From positions 1-64,000 of the forward strand of contig JBASFK010000010.1 of NCBI GenBank assembly GCA_049652985.1: DNA of 64,000 nucleotides, written 5' to 3'. The notes under the pieces are model-generated. The model searched no databases, was not told the DNA's origin, and worked only from the letters and a program-made list of their open reading frames with translations. The position numbers were made by a program, and so were the translations under genes. This document shows positions 17,548 to 26,918 of this stretch, one piece after another. The DNA is from UBA7657 sp049652985. GTDB taxonomy: Bacteria; Pseudomonadota; Alphaproteobacteria; Micavibrionales; Micavibrionaceae. Positions within the stretch are counted from its first letter, which is position 1; the number at the start of each line of letters is the position of its first letter.

Positions 17548-17972
17548 ATCACGGGGCGCGGCGGCGGGCTGTCAGCCGGGTTGGCAGAGTTTTTTTGCGA
17601 AAACTTCCTGCACATTTCATCCACAAAACCTTTCATTACCTGTTTTTCAGCGATAATAGCGCCCCAACTGGGCGTCTTAGTGTTCATATAGCTCAGAGCC
17701 TTGATGCTATGCGGATGCAGTAATGAAAGCTGATTAACAAAATGATCGTACGAATTACTCGTAGATCCTACCTGCTTGCCTTCCTCGATCATGTGGTCAA
17801 TGACATCAAGATACAAGCCAGCCATTATCTCATCCTCATTCACGACGGCAGCAGAGAATTCCGCCAACAGGCTGGCAATTCCTTTAACCGTGTCGGCCAC
17901 TGCTCTGGGCTTGTGTAGTGTGGTGCCGTCAGAATCCATGCAAATGCCGTCCTCTAAAGATAAGAAATGCAT
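17544..17972 (-). CDS. protein of unknown function inserted in the ilv cluster
   Basis: Up to 142 residues; a second ATG at 17939 (131 aa, with AGAGGA upstream) fits the promoter better. It is mostly helical (AVADTVKGIASLLAEFSAAVV, GLYLDVIDHMIEEGK, AEKQVMKGFVDEMCRKF) with no signal peptide or membrane helix and a Pro-rich C-terminal tail. The family is not recognised. It lies on the opposite strand between the ilvBH-lipoprotein unit and ilvC, is AT-richer than both, and has a TTGACATAA promoter element. These are signs of an insertion into the biosynthetic cluster. Confidence 0.6.
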   Translation of the reverse strand: MHFLSLEDGICMDSDGTTLHKPRAVADTVKGIASLLAEFSAAVVNEDEIMAGLYLDVIDHMIEEGKQVGSTSNSYDHFVNQLSLLHPHSIKALSYMNTKTPSWGAIIAEKQVMKGFVDEMCRKFSQKNSANPADSPPPRPVI

Positions 17973-17999
17973 TCTCCTCCGACCTTAACGTTATGTCAA
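17971..17999 (-). promoter_or_regulatory. promoter of the 17544-17972 gene
   Basis: On the minus strand TTGACA (17999-17994, continuing TAA), 17-nt spacer, GAGAAT (17976-17971). The predicted start of transcription falls inside the longest ORF, supporting the internal ATG at 17939. The -10 is weak. Confidence 0.45.
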
Positions 18000-18075
18000 T
18001 GAGTTTTTTATTGATTTCGCCGCTGTTTCCTGTTGTTCTGTGGCCGCTAAACCGCATGAAACAAGGAACAAAACG

Positions 18076-19142
<1,067 letters not shown>

Positions 19143-19146
<4 letters not shown>

Positions 19147-20180
19147 TGCAAGCTTGCTTGGGGCAAACTTCCAGGCGTTTCTTGTATTTCCGGAACATCA
19201 ATATCCGTACCACCTGTGGCTCCGCCAAAAAAGCGACTAAGATGGTTGGATATTTTTTTCTTCACACGCGGGACTTCGTGATACGCAAGCTGAAATGATC
19301 CATCAAAAAAAGAAGAAAGCGGATGGCGTGCGCAATGCTTGAATAAATCTTTTGCTTCCTGAGCCAGGATCGCACTCCTATCGTGAACAACTGCATCAAT
19401 AAGTTTCGAGCCTGCTAGACCCGGATAATGCTTTTCATATATTTCTGGGCTACTTGTGGACATGGCCCGCACAACTTGTTCGGTTGTCATTTTCGGATTG
19501 GACATCATACTGGTATTGTTGCTCCGCCTCCGGTAACAAAAAAGCGGATTTTCAATAAAATGCACCGTGGATTGTCGCCCTTCCCGGATCGCATTATTCA
19601 GCAGGCGCATTGTAATATCCCAGTCTTCCGCGTGTATCATTTCCTCATTATACCCATGGATTTTTAGTGCCTCAGCCTTACGAAAGACGTTATGAGCGCC
19701 AACCATATTTCGGCTTAACAATTTTTTTTCATCATAAGCTGACTGAGTTATAAAAACATGATCGACTGCATCAAATAGCCTGACACGTGAATAGGCAAGC
19801 ACAACATCAGGGTTGCTTTCTAGCGCGGCAAACGTACGGTCGATATAACCGCCTCGCTCAAGCAGCGCAGGGTCTGTCGATAATTTATCATCAGAATCCA
19901 GCGGAAGAATATAGGAGTATCGTGCATACCCCAATCCGACATTTCGTGTGGCAGGAAGGCCCTTGTTCATACCGTTATAAAAAAGACGAATGCCGGGGTC
20001 TTCGTGCTTTAGTTCTGCGAGGGTTTCGTGCGTGAAAGGATCACTTGAACCGTCATCGATAATGATAATCTCATGAGGCACAGCCGTTTTTTGTGCGCGA
20101 ACGGAATCGACGGCTTCACGAATGTAACGGCCGGTATTATAACAAGGAATAATGACGCTTACGCCAGCAAGATTACTCAT
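19143..20180 (-). CDS. family 2 glycosyltransferase
   Basis: 345 residues with an N-terminal GT-A fold: VSVIIPCYNTGRYIREAVDSV, then EIIIIDDGSSD, then the metal-binding LPLDSDDKLS (DxD-like). A segment NMVGAHNVFRKAEAL and HAEDWDITMRL (ED motif of the acceptor site) follow. The product transfers a sugar from a nucleotide donor, probably to an envelope glycan. The C-terminal ~90 residues are helical and unassigned. There is no membrane helix. It converges on ilvC and is not in a glycan gene cluster, so donor and acceptor are unknown. AT-richer than its neighbours. Confidence 0.85.
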
Positions 20181-20278
20181 ACCCCGAACCCATTTACGCT
20201 AATTTTCTTTCATTATAACCCTAAAAATCAGTAACAATCTACATTGAAATATGTAAATAGATCAAGTTTTGGCTCTAA

Positions 20279-21232
20279 ATGACTGAAAAACAAAGAATTT
20301 CTGAACTATTACCGCCGGTCGCCACCCCGGCGATTCCCTATGCCCCCGAGCCCCAGCGGGACAATATCCTGCGGGGAATCACCTTCGCGTTGGGAGCGTT
20401 TTCCCTGTTCGCCATTATGCAGGCCTGCGGGAAATTACTGCTGGAACAGCACCACGTTGCGGAAATTGTTTTTTACCGGAATTTGTTCGCGCTTATTCCG
20501 CTGATTATCTACATCACCGCCTTCAGAAAATGGGACATACTGAAAACCCGCAAGCCCGGCGCCATGGCTTTCCGCGCCCTGATCGGATCGATCAGCCTTC
20601 TCTTCACCTTCGAGGCTTTTAAATATCTGCCGATGGCCGATACAACTGTTTTATTTTTCGTCGGCATCCTCCTGACCCCGGCCATGGCGTTTTTCTTCCT
20701 CAAGGAATATGTCGGCCCGCACCGCTGGGCAGCGATCATCGCGGGACTTGTCGGCGTGATCATCATGATGCGCCCCTCCGCCGACATGGCAATGATTGGC
20801 GTTCTGGTCGCGCTGGGCGCGGCGGTCCTTCACTCGATGGTGAATGTCACGCTCCGCTATCTCAAAAGCGAAAGCCCCGTCAGCGTAACGTTTTATTTCA
20901 TCCTCAGCGGCGCAGCGATTTCAGCCCCGTTCATGCCATTCATCGCGAAAATGCCGGGCGGAGCGGAATGGATTTTATTTTCGATCGTCGGCGTATCCGG
21001 ACTTGTCGGGCAATACCTGCTGACATCTGCCTTTCGCCACGCACCCGCCTCGCTGGTGGCCATGTTCAGCTACACCGGCCTTTTATGGGCGACAGGTTTC
21101 GATATCGTGATCTGGCATTACATGCCGGGCGTGAATGTTTTCGCGGGCGCGGCGATTATCCTCGCGGCGAATATCTATATCATCCACCGCGAAAGACTGG
21201 CGGAGCTGCGCGCGCTGGGTCTGAAAAAATAA
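20279..21232 (+). CDS. EamA/DMT-family transporter
   Basis: 317 residues with about ten hydrophobic helices arranged as two repeats of five, the drug/metabolite transporter (EamA) pattern. The ends of repeat one (FFVGILLTPAMAFFFLKEYVGPHRWAAIIAGLVGVIIM) and repeat two (AGAAIILAANIYIIHRERLAEL) are typical. A polar N-terminal tail of about 30 residues precedes the first helix. Members export small metabolites or amino acids; the substrate cannot be told here. The ATG has no clear ribosome site. The stop abuts the stop of the converging gene. Confidence 0.88.
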   Translation: MTEKQRISELLPPVATPAIPYAPEPQRDNILRGITFALGAFSLFAIMQACGKLLLEQHHVAEIVFYRNLFALIPLIIYITAFRKWDILKTRKPGAMAFRALIGSISLLFTFEAFKYLPMADTTVLFFVGILLTPAMAFFFLKEYVGPHRWAAIIAGLVGVIIMMRPSADMAMIGVLVALGAAVLHSMVNVTLRYLKSESPVSVTFYFILSGAAISAPFMPFIAKMPGGAEWILFSIVGVSGLVGQYLLTSAFRHAPASLVAMFSYTGLLWATGFDIVIWHYMPGVNVFAGAAIILAANIYIIHRERLAELRALGLKK

Positions 21233-21718
21233 TTACTGGAGCTGCAGGCCTTCAGCGTTGTAAATGCCGATTGAATCGCCGCTGGCCTTGTGGCGAAGCG
21301 TGTATGTGCCGCCGTAATTTTCACTGTTCTGAAAAGTGTAATCCATGAATTTCGCGACGCGGCGCTTGTCCTGTCCCGACAGGCGCATAAATCCCTGCCC
21401 GACCTCGAGAATAGGAACGCCCGTGCGCCAGTGGCGTGACTGGTCGGTGACGATGCCCGCTTTGTAAAATCCATCCACCACGGCCTCGACGCTGCCCCTT
21501 GAATCGACCCATTCCTGCGGCGTCCATGGGTCATTAGAAAACTGGGTGTTGTGCGGGGTCTTGCCGTCCTCCAGCTCGGGCCGGGTGAAAACCTCGTCGC
21601 CGCTGCCGGTGCAGACGATGAACCAGCATTTCACGTCGGTCCATATACCCGCCTGCGCGGGGGCTGGGAAAGCCGAAAAAACGGTGAAAAACAGGGCGAA
21701 AAACGCTAAAAAACGCAT
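21233..21718 (-). CDS. secreted protein of unknown function
   Basis: 161 residues from the ATG at 21718, which opens a clear signal peptide (MRFLAFFALFF, cleavage after APAQA). The longer frame to 21916 runs into the divergent small gene and is rejected. The mature part has two Cys residues close together (VKCWFIVCTG) and a Trp/Asp-rich region (DPWTPQEWVDSRG). The C-terminal half ends in a beta-type sequence, YGGTYTLRHKASGDSIGIYN. The family is not recognised. Likely periplasmic or exported. Confidence 0.65.
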   Translation of the reverse strand: MRFLAFFALFFTVFSAFPAPAQAGIWTDVKCWFIVCTGSGDEVFTRPELEDGKTPHNTQFSNDPWTPQEWVDSRGSVEAVVDGFYKAGIVTDQSRHWRTGVPILEVGQGFMRLSGQDKRRVAKFMDYTFQNSENYGGTYTLRHKASGDSIGIYNAEGLQLQ

Positions 21719-21791
21719 GATTTTGGGCCTTTTCAGGGGTGAAAACAGGGCATTTCTCAATGCGCCGTTAAGGTTTTCATGGTAGTATAAA

Positions 21792-22019
21792 ATGATGATA
21801 AACGCCATTGGAATAGCGCTGCAGGGTCTTGGATTCGCCACGAAACAGGTAGCCGAAAGCGCGAATAAAATCGCCAACCCGCAGGAAGGCGCCGAACTCG
21901 CGGAAGAAATCGTCAAGATGAAAATCGCGGAAGTCTCCTACAAGGCGAACCTCATGACCATCAAGGTCGCGGAAGAGATGGAAAAAGAACTCCTCCGCAC
22001 GTTCGACGAAAAAGTCTGA
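21792..22019 (+). CDS. small protein resembling the flagellar rod/hook C-terminal helix
   Basis: 75 residues (74 from the second Met). The C-terminal two thirds, EEIVKMKIAEVSYKANLMTIK followed by VAEEMEKELLRTFDEKV, follow the pattern of the C-terminal helix of flagellar rod and hook proteins (EMI..Q.AYEAN...I...DEML..LL). The globular body of such proteins is missing. Stand-alone copies of this helix occur as small hypothetical proteins. No flagellar gene lies in the window. It might be an export-recognised remnant or an independent coiled-coil protein. The resemblance is by eye only. Confidence 0.55.
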   Translation: MMINAIGIALQGLGFATKQVAESANKIANPQEGAELAEEIVKMKIAEVSYKANLMTIKVAEEMEKELLRTFDEKV

Positions 22020-22066
22020 TCCTTAAAAGCTTGCCGCGCCCATCCAAATAGCCAATGATACTGGCT

Positions 22067-22897
22067 ATGAAGTTTGTTTATTGCGGATACGATTTCATGC
22101 TCGGCATTGTGCGCCGCCTGGTAGAGGACGGTCACGAACCGGTCGGGCTGTTTACATTTCCCTGCGACAATGTTTTCAATTTCAACCACGAGACCGAAGC
22201 CTTCGGCAAAAAATTCGATCTCCCCGTTCATTTTGAAAAACCGCGCCCCGAAGATGTCAGCGCAATGATCGGCAAAGGCGCGGAAGTATTCATCGCCGCC
22301 GGGTATCTTTATAAAATTCCGGACACCGCACCCGCTTACGGCATCAATGTGCACCCCGCTTTCCTGCCAAAGGGACGCGGGCTGATGCCCTTACCCTTCA
22401 TCCTGCTCGATCACCCGGACGCAGCCGGACTCACAATTCACAAGCTCGCAAACAAACTCGATGGCGGTGATATTATCGCACAGGAAAAACTTCCCCTCTC
22501 GGAAAACGAAAGCGTCGAAACTCTTTCAGGCCGCATTGCTTTGCGCGCGCCGGAACTCCTGTCCGAAATCATGAAAGACCTACCTTGTCATTGGAACGCC
22601 TCAAAAAAACAGGATGAAAGCGCGGCATCGGAATTTCCACCGCCCGGCGACCAGATGCGGCTGCTCGACTGGAATTTGCCGATTGAACGGCTCGACAAAA
22701 TCGCGCGCGCCTTCGGCCATTACGGCAGCCTCGCGGTCATCGACGGGCACGTGCACGCGGTGTATTCGCACGGGATTAAAAAAGAGAAACACGCCATGCC
22801 GCCGGGGGGAATCGCATCACGCAACAATGACGAAATCACCGTCGCCGCCAACGGCGGATTATTCATCATTAAAAAATCGGAAATCCTGCCGGGGTGA
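22067..22897 (+). CDS. formyltransferase-fold protein (methionyl-tRNA formyltransferase-like)
   Basis: About 276 residues with the formyltransferase fold: MKFVYCGYDFMLGIVRRLVEDGHEPVGLFT, then the active-site region YGINVHPAFLPKGRG (Asn and His of the N-x-H signature) and the catalytic Asp segment HKLANKLDGGDIIAQE. A C-terminal OB-like domain (from about 190) is also present. This layout is shared by Fmt and by sugar N-formyltransferases. The HPAFLPKGRGLMPL loop differs from true Fmt (HASLLPRWRGAAP), so it more likely formylates a small metabolite or sugar amine. It ends 1 bp before the stop of the converging glucosidase. Confidence 0.8.
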   Translation: MKFVYCGYDFMLGIVRRLVEDGHEPVGLFTFPCDNVFNFNHETEAFGKKFDLPVHFEKPRPEDVSAMIGKGAEVFIAAGYLYKIPDTAPAYGINVHPAFLPKGRGLMPLPFILLDHPDAAGLTIHKLANKLDGGDIIAQEKLPLSENESVETLSGRIALRAPELLSEIMKDLPCHWNASKKQDESAASEFPPPGDQMRLLDWNLPIERLDKIARAFGHYGSLAVIDGHVHAVYSHGIKKEKHAMPPGGIASRNNDEITVAANGGLFIIKKSEILPG

Positions 22898-22898
22898 A

Positions 22899-24770
22899 TC
22901 AGGCGGCCACGTACGCAGGTGCAAAATTTTGCGCAAGCTCCTGCTCCTGAGCTTTAGCTCTGGCCGCGAACTGACTGTCGTAAGGCTTCATGAATAACAA
23001 CTTATCCTTTGTCAGCCCAAGCTTACACAGTTCTTCGCTATTAAGAACATCTGCAGGCCTGAAAACAAATTCATACGGGCCCAAGTTGAAAGCGCAAAGA
23101 ATAATCTGCTCTTCGTTCTCACGCAGAAAAGCCACTGTATCTCCTATCGTAGGCAATATTTTTACCTTGCCGTTTTGCAGCGCAGATTGTTCCTTGCGCC
23201 AATGGATAAGATTCTGTGTAAAAACCAGTGGCGAATTGAGATTTCCTTTTTGAATGTCCACCGCCAGCAGCTTATGCCCCTCGGGCAAAGGAAGGTAAGG
23301 ATTGTCGGAGTCAGAAAAACCGGCGTTCTTTTCTGTCGAGTTGCTGGGGAAAGCGGTGCGCACAACGTCACGGCTACGATCCGCGCCCATTGTATGGGTA
23401 ATAGGATCCTGGGCTTTCTCCAGCGGAATATCTGTACCCATGCGCGCCTGCGGCAGACCCAGCTCATCGCCCTGGTAGAATGACAATGTGCCGAATGTTC
23501 CAAAAATCTGCAGCGCCTGCTTATAGGCTTTGTCGAGATGGTGCTCCTGTTTCCACTCTCTAAGATATTCTGCAATGCGCGTGTATGTGCGCGGACTTTT
23601 CTCGTAACAATCATGCGTGCTGACCGGCAGCCACACGCCGCCATCGGGAAACTTTTCGACGATCGTCCTAAGAAGTCCGCGTATATATTCAGCGTGCGAG
23701 GAACCAATCGCCCATCCATAAGTCGTGTAACAGCTGTCGAGTCCCGCCTCGACATAATCAGCGGCCTGATCAATGGAGTCGCGGCCTCCGTTCCTTCCTG
23801 CGATGGCCTCGCCCATCAGCTTGGCCTTCGGGAAACGCTCGCGCATCCGTTTTATCAGCGCCTTGGTCGAATCCTGGCACATGCTGTGCGTAAATTCCTG
23901 ATGCTCCCACCCAAAGTTCTTGTAGGGATATTCGCCCTCCAGCCATTTATTATCTCGGAATTCCGGATCGTAATTCGCGAACGGAACGGAATCGAGCCTG
24001 AAACCGTCGACGCCTTTATCGAGCCAGTATCGCATATCGTCAAACACTTCATCCTGAACGTCTTCGCGGTTGAGGTTGATCGCGGGCTGGCTCGGCAGAA
24101 AATGATGCATATAAAACGCTTCGCGTTTCGAATCCCACGTCCATGCGGCATCATCCTTGCCTTTATTGAAAACTGATTTCCAGTTATTCGGCACCAGGGG
24201 CACAGAGGGCAGTGCAATGCCTTTTTCTTTCGCAATGATTTTTGCTTCGGAAGCGTCATGGCATTTTCCATCGATCAGGTGATGGCCGGGATGCCAGACG
24301 TAAGAATCCTTGTACTTTTCATGCTCTGGATGTGCGCGGTCACGGCTGGCCTCGAACCATGGATGCGTGTTCGCCGTGTGCGGCAAAACGAAATCCATAT
24401 AAACCTTCAGGCCGCGATCATGCGCTTCCGCGAGCAAATTTTGAAAATCCTCATGCGTGCCGTAAACGGGATCAATGCTGCGGTGATCTTCGACCGCGTA
24501 ACCGCCGTCGCCGGCCGGACCGGGCGGTGATTTATGCATCGGCGAAATCCAGATCGCATCGACACCGAGGCTTTCGATGTAACCAAGCATGCTGGTGATG
24601 CCGTTGATATCACCTTGGCCGTTACCGTCGGAATCCTTGAACGAGCGCGGGTAGATCTGGTAGATCACCTCGTCGCCGCTTTTTTTAAAAGCCTTATCGC
24701 CTTGCTGGAAGGCTTCGCCAGTATGGCGTTTGAAAGTGTCTTCAGCTAAACCCAAAATCGACCCGTCCAA
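22899..24770 (-). CDS. GH13 alpha-glucosidase/alpha-amylase family enzyme
   Basis: 623 residues from a TTG start, which fits the promoter just upstream; no ATG is available. It has an N-terminal extension of about 30 residues and then a GH13 (beta/alpha)8 barrel starting VIYQIYPRSFKDSDGNGQGDINGI. Catalytic residues are visible: nucleophile Asp in DGFRLDSVPF, acid/base Glu in KLMGEAIAGRNG, and the third carboxylate in VSTHDCYEKSP. YMDFVLPHTANTHPWF and DAIWISPMHKSPP match the oligo-1,6-glucosidase/alpha-glucosidase group, which acts on short alpha-glucans or sucrose-type sugars. There is no signal peptide, so it should be cytoplasmic. No sugar transporter lies nearby. Confidence 0.88.
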   Translation of the reverse strand: MDGSILGLAEDTFKRHTGEAFQQGDKAFKKSGDEVIYQIYPRSFKDSDGNGQGDINGITSMLGYIESLGVDAIWISPMHKSPPGPAGDGGYAVEDHRSIDPVYGTHEDFQNLLAEAHDRGLKVYMDFVLPHTANTHPWFEASRDRAHPEHEKYKDSYVWHPGHHLIDGKCHDASEAKIIAKEKGIALPSVPLVPNNWKSVFNKGKDDAAWTWDSKREAFYMHHFLPSQPAINLNREDVQDEVFDDMRYWLDKGVDGFRLDSVPFANYDPEFRDNKWLEGEYPYKNFGWEHQEFTHSMCQDSTKALIKRMRERFPKAKLMGEAIAGRNGGRDSIDQAADYVEAGLDSCYTTYGWAIGSSHAEYIRGLLRTIVEKFPDGGVWLPVSTHDCYEKSPRTYTRIAEYLREWKQEHHLDKAYKQALQIFGTFGTLSFYQGDELGLPQARMGTDIPLEKAQDPITHTMGADRSRDVVRTAFPSNSTEKNAGFSDSDNPYLPLPEGHKLLAVDIQKGNLNSPLVFTQNLIHWRKEQSALQNGKVKILPTIGDTVAFLRENEEQIILCAFNLGPYEFVFRPADVLNSEELCKLGLTKDKLLFMKPYDSQFAARAKAQEQELAQNFAPAYVAA

Positions 24771-24794
24771 CTCTATATTTTTTTATATTACAAA

Positions 24795-24824
24795 ATTATG
24801 AAATTACTCGAAAACCGCTGTCAA
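24795..24824 (-). promoter_or_regulatory. sigma-70 promoter of the GH13 gene
   Basis: On the minus strand TTGACA (24824-24819), 18-nt spacer, CATAAT (24800-24795). This gives a 5' leader of about 17 nt to the TTG at 24770. Confidence 0.65.
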
Positions 24825-24956
24825 CAATGTTTTCGAACGTCCTGGGGACAAATTTGGTAATAAAATTAGGATAGTATTGCTAAACGCTTATTTTATAAGC
24901 ATTTCATGATATGCCGTGCCGCAACACAATTTGTTGTGAGAAATAATTGTCAGAAT

Positions 24957-25757
24957 TTATGCGGCGGTCCAGCCGCCATCGATGGGCAGCGCGGCGCCCG
25001 TAATATTTTCCGCCGCGTCGCTGCATAAAAAAACCGCCAACGCTGCGATTTGCTCGACCGTCACGAATTTCTTAGTCCATTGCGCAGCCAAGAGAACATT
25101 ATTGACGACATCCTCTTCGGACATGTTGCGTGCCTTGGCGGTCGCTGCAATCTGGTTGTCGACCAGCTTCGTATGCACGTAACCCGGGCAAATCGCGTTG
25201 CAGGTAATGCCGCTTTGCGCCAGCTCGACGCCCATCGTCTTGGTAAAACCGAGCAACCCGTGCTTCGCCGCGACATAGGCCGATTTGAACGGCGAGGCCA
25301 CCAGCGCATGCGCCGAAGCGAGGTTAATGATGCGGCCCCATTTATTCTTTTTCATCGCCGGAACCGCGGCTCGCGTCGTGTGAAACGCCGAGGACAGGAT
25401 AATTGCGATCATCGCGTCCCATTTTTCCGGCGGGAATTCCTCGACCGGCGAAACATGCTGTAACCCCGCGTTGTTCACGAGGATGTCTATTTTACCGAAA
25501 TCCTTTATCGCCCTTTCCACCATCGCGGTGATTTGCGCAGGCTTGCTCATATCCGCGCCGTCATACACGCAGCGTACGCCGAGCTTCTCGATTTCCTTGC
25601 GGGCCTTTTCGATCTCCCCGGCATCGCCAAGGCCGTTCATGACGATATCCGCCCCCTCCGCCGCGAGACCCTTCGCCATGCCGAACCCGATACCGCTGGT
25701 CGAGCCTGTTATCAGGGCTATTTTTCCTTTGAGGGACGTGACTTGAGATGCGGACAT
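24957..25757 (-). CDS. bdhA: D-3-hydroxybutyrate dehydrogenase (SDR family)
   Basis: 266-residue classical short-chain dehydrogenase: TGSTSGIGFGMAKGLA (NAD-binding TGxxxGIG), NNAGLQHVSP, catalytic Ser in NLASAHAL and Tyr-Lys in SAYVAAKHG, and the C-terminal NITGAALPIDGGWTA. The QHVSPVEEFPPEKWD, VHTKLVDNQI and MSEEDVVNNVLL segments match D-3-hydroxybutyrate dehydrogenases, which oxidise hydroxybutyrate (from PHB) to acetoacetate. The acetoacetyl-CoA synthetase at 48.3-50.3 kb would use that product. Confidence 0.9.
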   Translation of the reverse strand: MSASQVTSLKGKIALITGSTSGIGFGMAKGLAAEGADIVMNGLGDAGEIEKARKEIEKLGVRCVYDGADMSKPAQITAMVERAIKDFGKIDILVNNAGLQHVSPVEEFPPEKWDAMIAIILSSAFHTTRAAVPAMKKNKWGRIINLASAHALVASPFKSAYVAAKHGLLGFTKTMGVELAQSGITCNAICPGYVHTKLVDNQIAATAKARNMSEEDVVNNVLLAAQWTKKFVTVEQIAALAVFLCSDAAENITGAALPIDGGWTAA

Positions 25758-25829
25758 TAGGGAATCCTTTCCATGGCTTTTTATCAGATTTGGCTTTAAC
25801 CGTCACCCCCGGCAACCTATAGTGCACCC

Positions 25830-26918
25830 ATGTTGCGAACAGCCCTAGGAAAAGCCCGGAAACTGGCCGTAACCGTCGCCCGCGCCGATACGGCCTTTTA
25901 TCTTTTGCCGCCGCTCATGCTGCTGCTCGCAGCCGGCACGGTGGCCCAGCGCCCCATGGGGCTTTATGCCGCGCAGAAGATGTTTTTTTCTTCGTTCGTT
26001 TTCTGGATCGGCCCCCTGCCGCTGCCCGGCGGCTACAGCCTGATCGGCCTTATTGCACTTACCCTTCTGCTGAAATTCCTTTTTTTCAGCGAATGGTCGC
26101 GGCGCCGCGCAGGAATCAACCTCACGCATTTCGGCGTTCTGATTTTGCTCTTCGGCGGCCTGCTGACAGCAGTGAACGCGAAAGAAAGCTTCATGGTCAT
26201 CCCGGAAAACACCGAGAGCCGCTACCTGTACGACTACCACCAGCGCACGCTTTATATTTTTGAAAACGACGCGCTGAAACTCGCCGTACCGTTCGCGGAC
26301 CTGAAACTGAGTATCACCGGCGTGCCTTTTCAAATCCTTGTGCAGAACACATGCGAAAACTGCGCTATCGTGAAACGCGAAAATGAAGGCAATTACCGCG
26401 GCATGGCGCAGTTTATGGCGCTGGAATCAGCCGAGCCCGGCAAGGAACCCGAGGCTGACCTGCCCGGCCTGACCTTCAGTATCGCGGGCCTGAAAGACCA
26501 GGATGGCACCTATATTGCTTTCGAAGGCATGCCCGAGCCCATAGTGCTTTATGCAGACGAGAAGGAATACAAGATCATCTTTGGCAAGCAGCAAAGCATC
26601 CTGCCGTTCGCGCTGCGCCTCAGTAATTTCACCAAAGAAACATATCCCGGCACCGATAAGGCCCGCGGCTACAGCTCCGACATCGTAATCCTCGACAACG
26701 GCGTCGAATGGCCTGCGCGCATCGAGATGAGCAAGCCGCTGCGCTATAAGGGCTACACGTTTTATCAGTCGTCTTTTGAGCAGACGGATAAAATGCAGGC
26801 GACCATTCTTTCCGTGGTCACCAACAAGGGCCGCCTGTTTCCCTATATCGGCACGCTGATCATGGCGGCAGGACTTTTGCTGCACCTAGCATTCGCCCTG
26901 CGGGAGAAAACGGTATGA
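25830..26918 (+). CDS. resB: ResB-like System II cytochrome c biogenesis protein
   Basis: 362 residues: three hydrophobic helices in the first 130 residues, a large extracytoplasmic domain (about 130-325) and a final helix (about 330-350). This is the ResB/CcsB topology. The segment KGYTFYQSSFEQ near the end of the domain is a recognisable ResB signature. With CcsA (next gene, ATGA overlap) it forms the heme-handling and ligation complex of System II. An extracellular pair NTCENCAIV in the periplasmic domain is unusual and could be redox-active. Confidence 0.85.
   Translation: MLRTALGKARKLAVTVARADTAFYLLPPLMLLLAAGTVAQRPMGLYAAQKMFFSSFVFWIGPLPLPGGYSLIGLIALTLLLKFLFFSEWSRRRAGINLTHFGVLILLFGGLLTAVNAKESFMVIPENTESRYLYDYHQRTLYIFENDALKLAVPFADLKLSITGVPFQILVQNTCENCAIVKRENEGNYRGMAQFMALESAEPGKEPEADLPGLTFSIAGLKDQDGTYIAFEGMPEPIVLYADEKEYKIIFGKQQSILPFALRLSNFTKETYPGTDKARGYSSDIVILDNGVEWPARIEMSKPLRYKGYTFYQSSFEQTDKMQATILSVVTNKGRLFPYIGTLIMAAGLLLHLAFALREKTV

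Noticed and set aside
22019..22048. TGATCC at 22019 as a third ECF-type promoter before the formyltransferase-like gene
   Set aside because: At 18-nt spacing the -10 reads CATCCA, without the TA start of the other two sites, and the match overlaps the end of the previous gene.
24130..24150. TTTCGAATCCC string as a possible tRNA T-arm
   Set aside because: It lies inside the GH13 coding sequence with no acceptor stem or other tRNA arms around it. No tRNA gene was found in the window.
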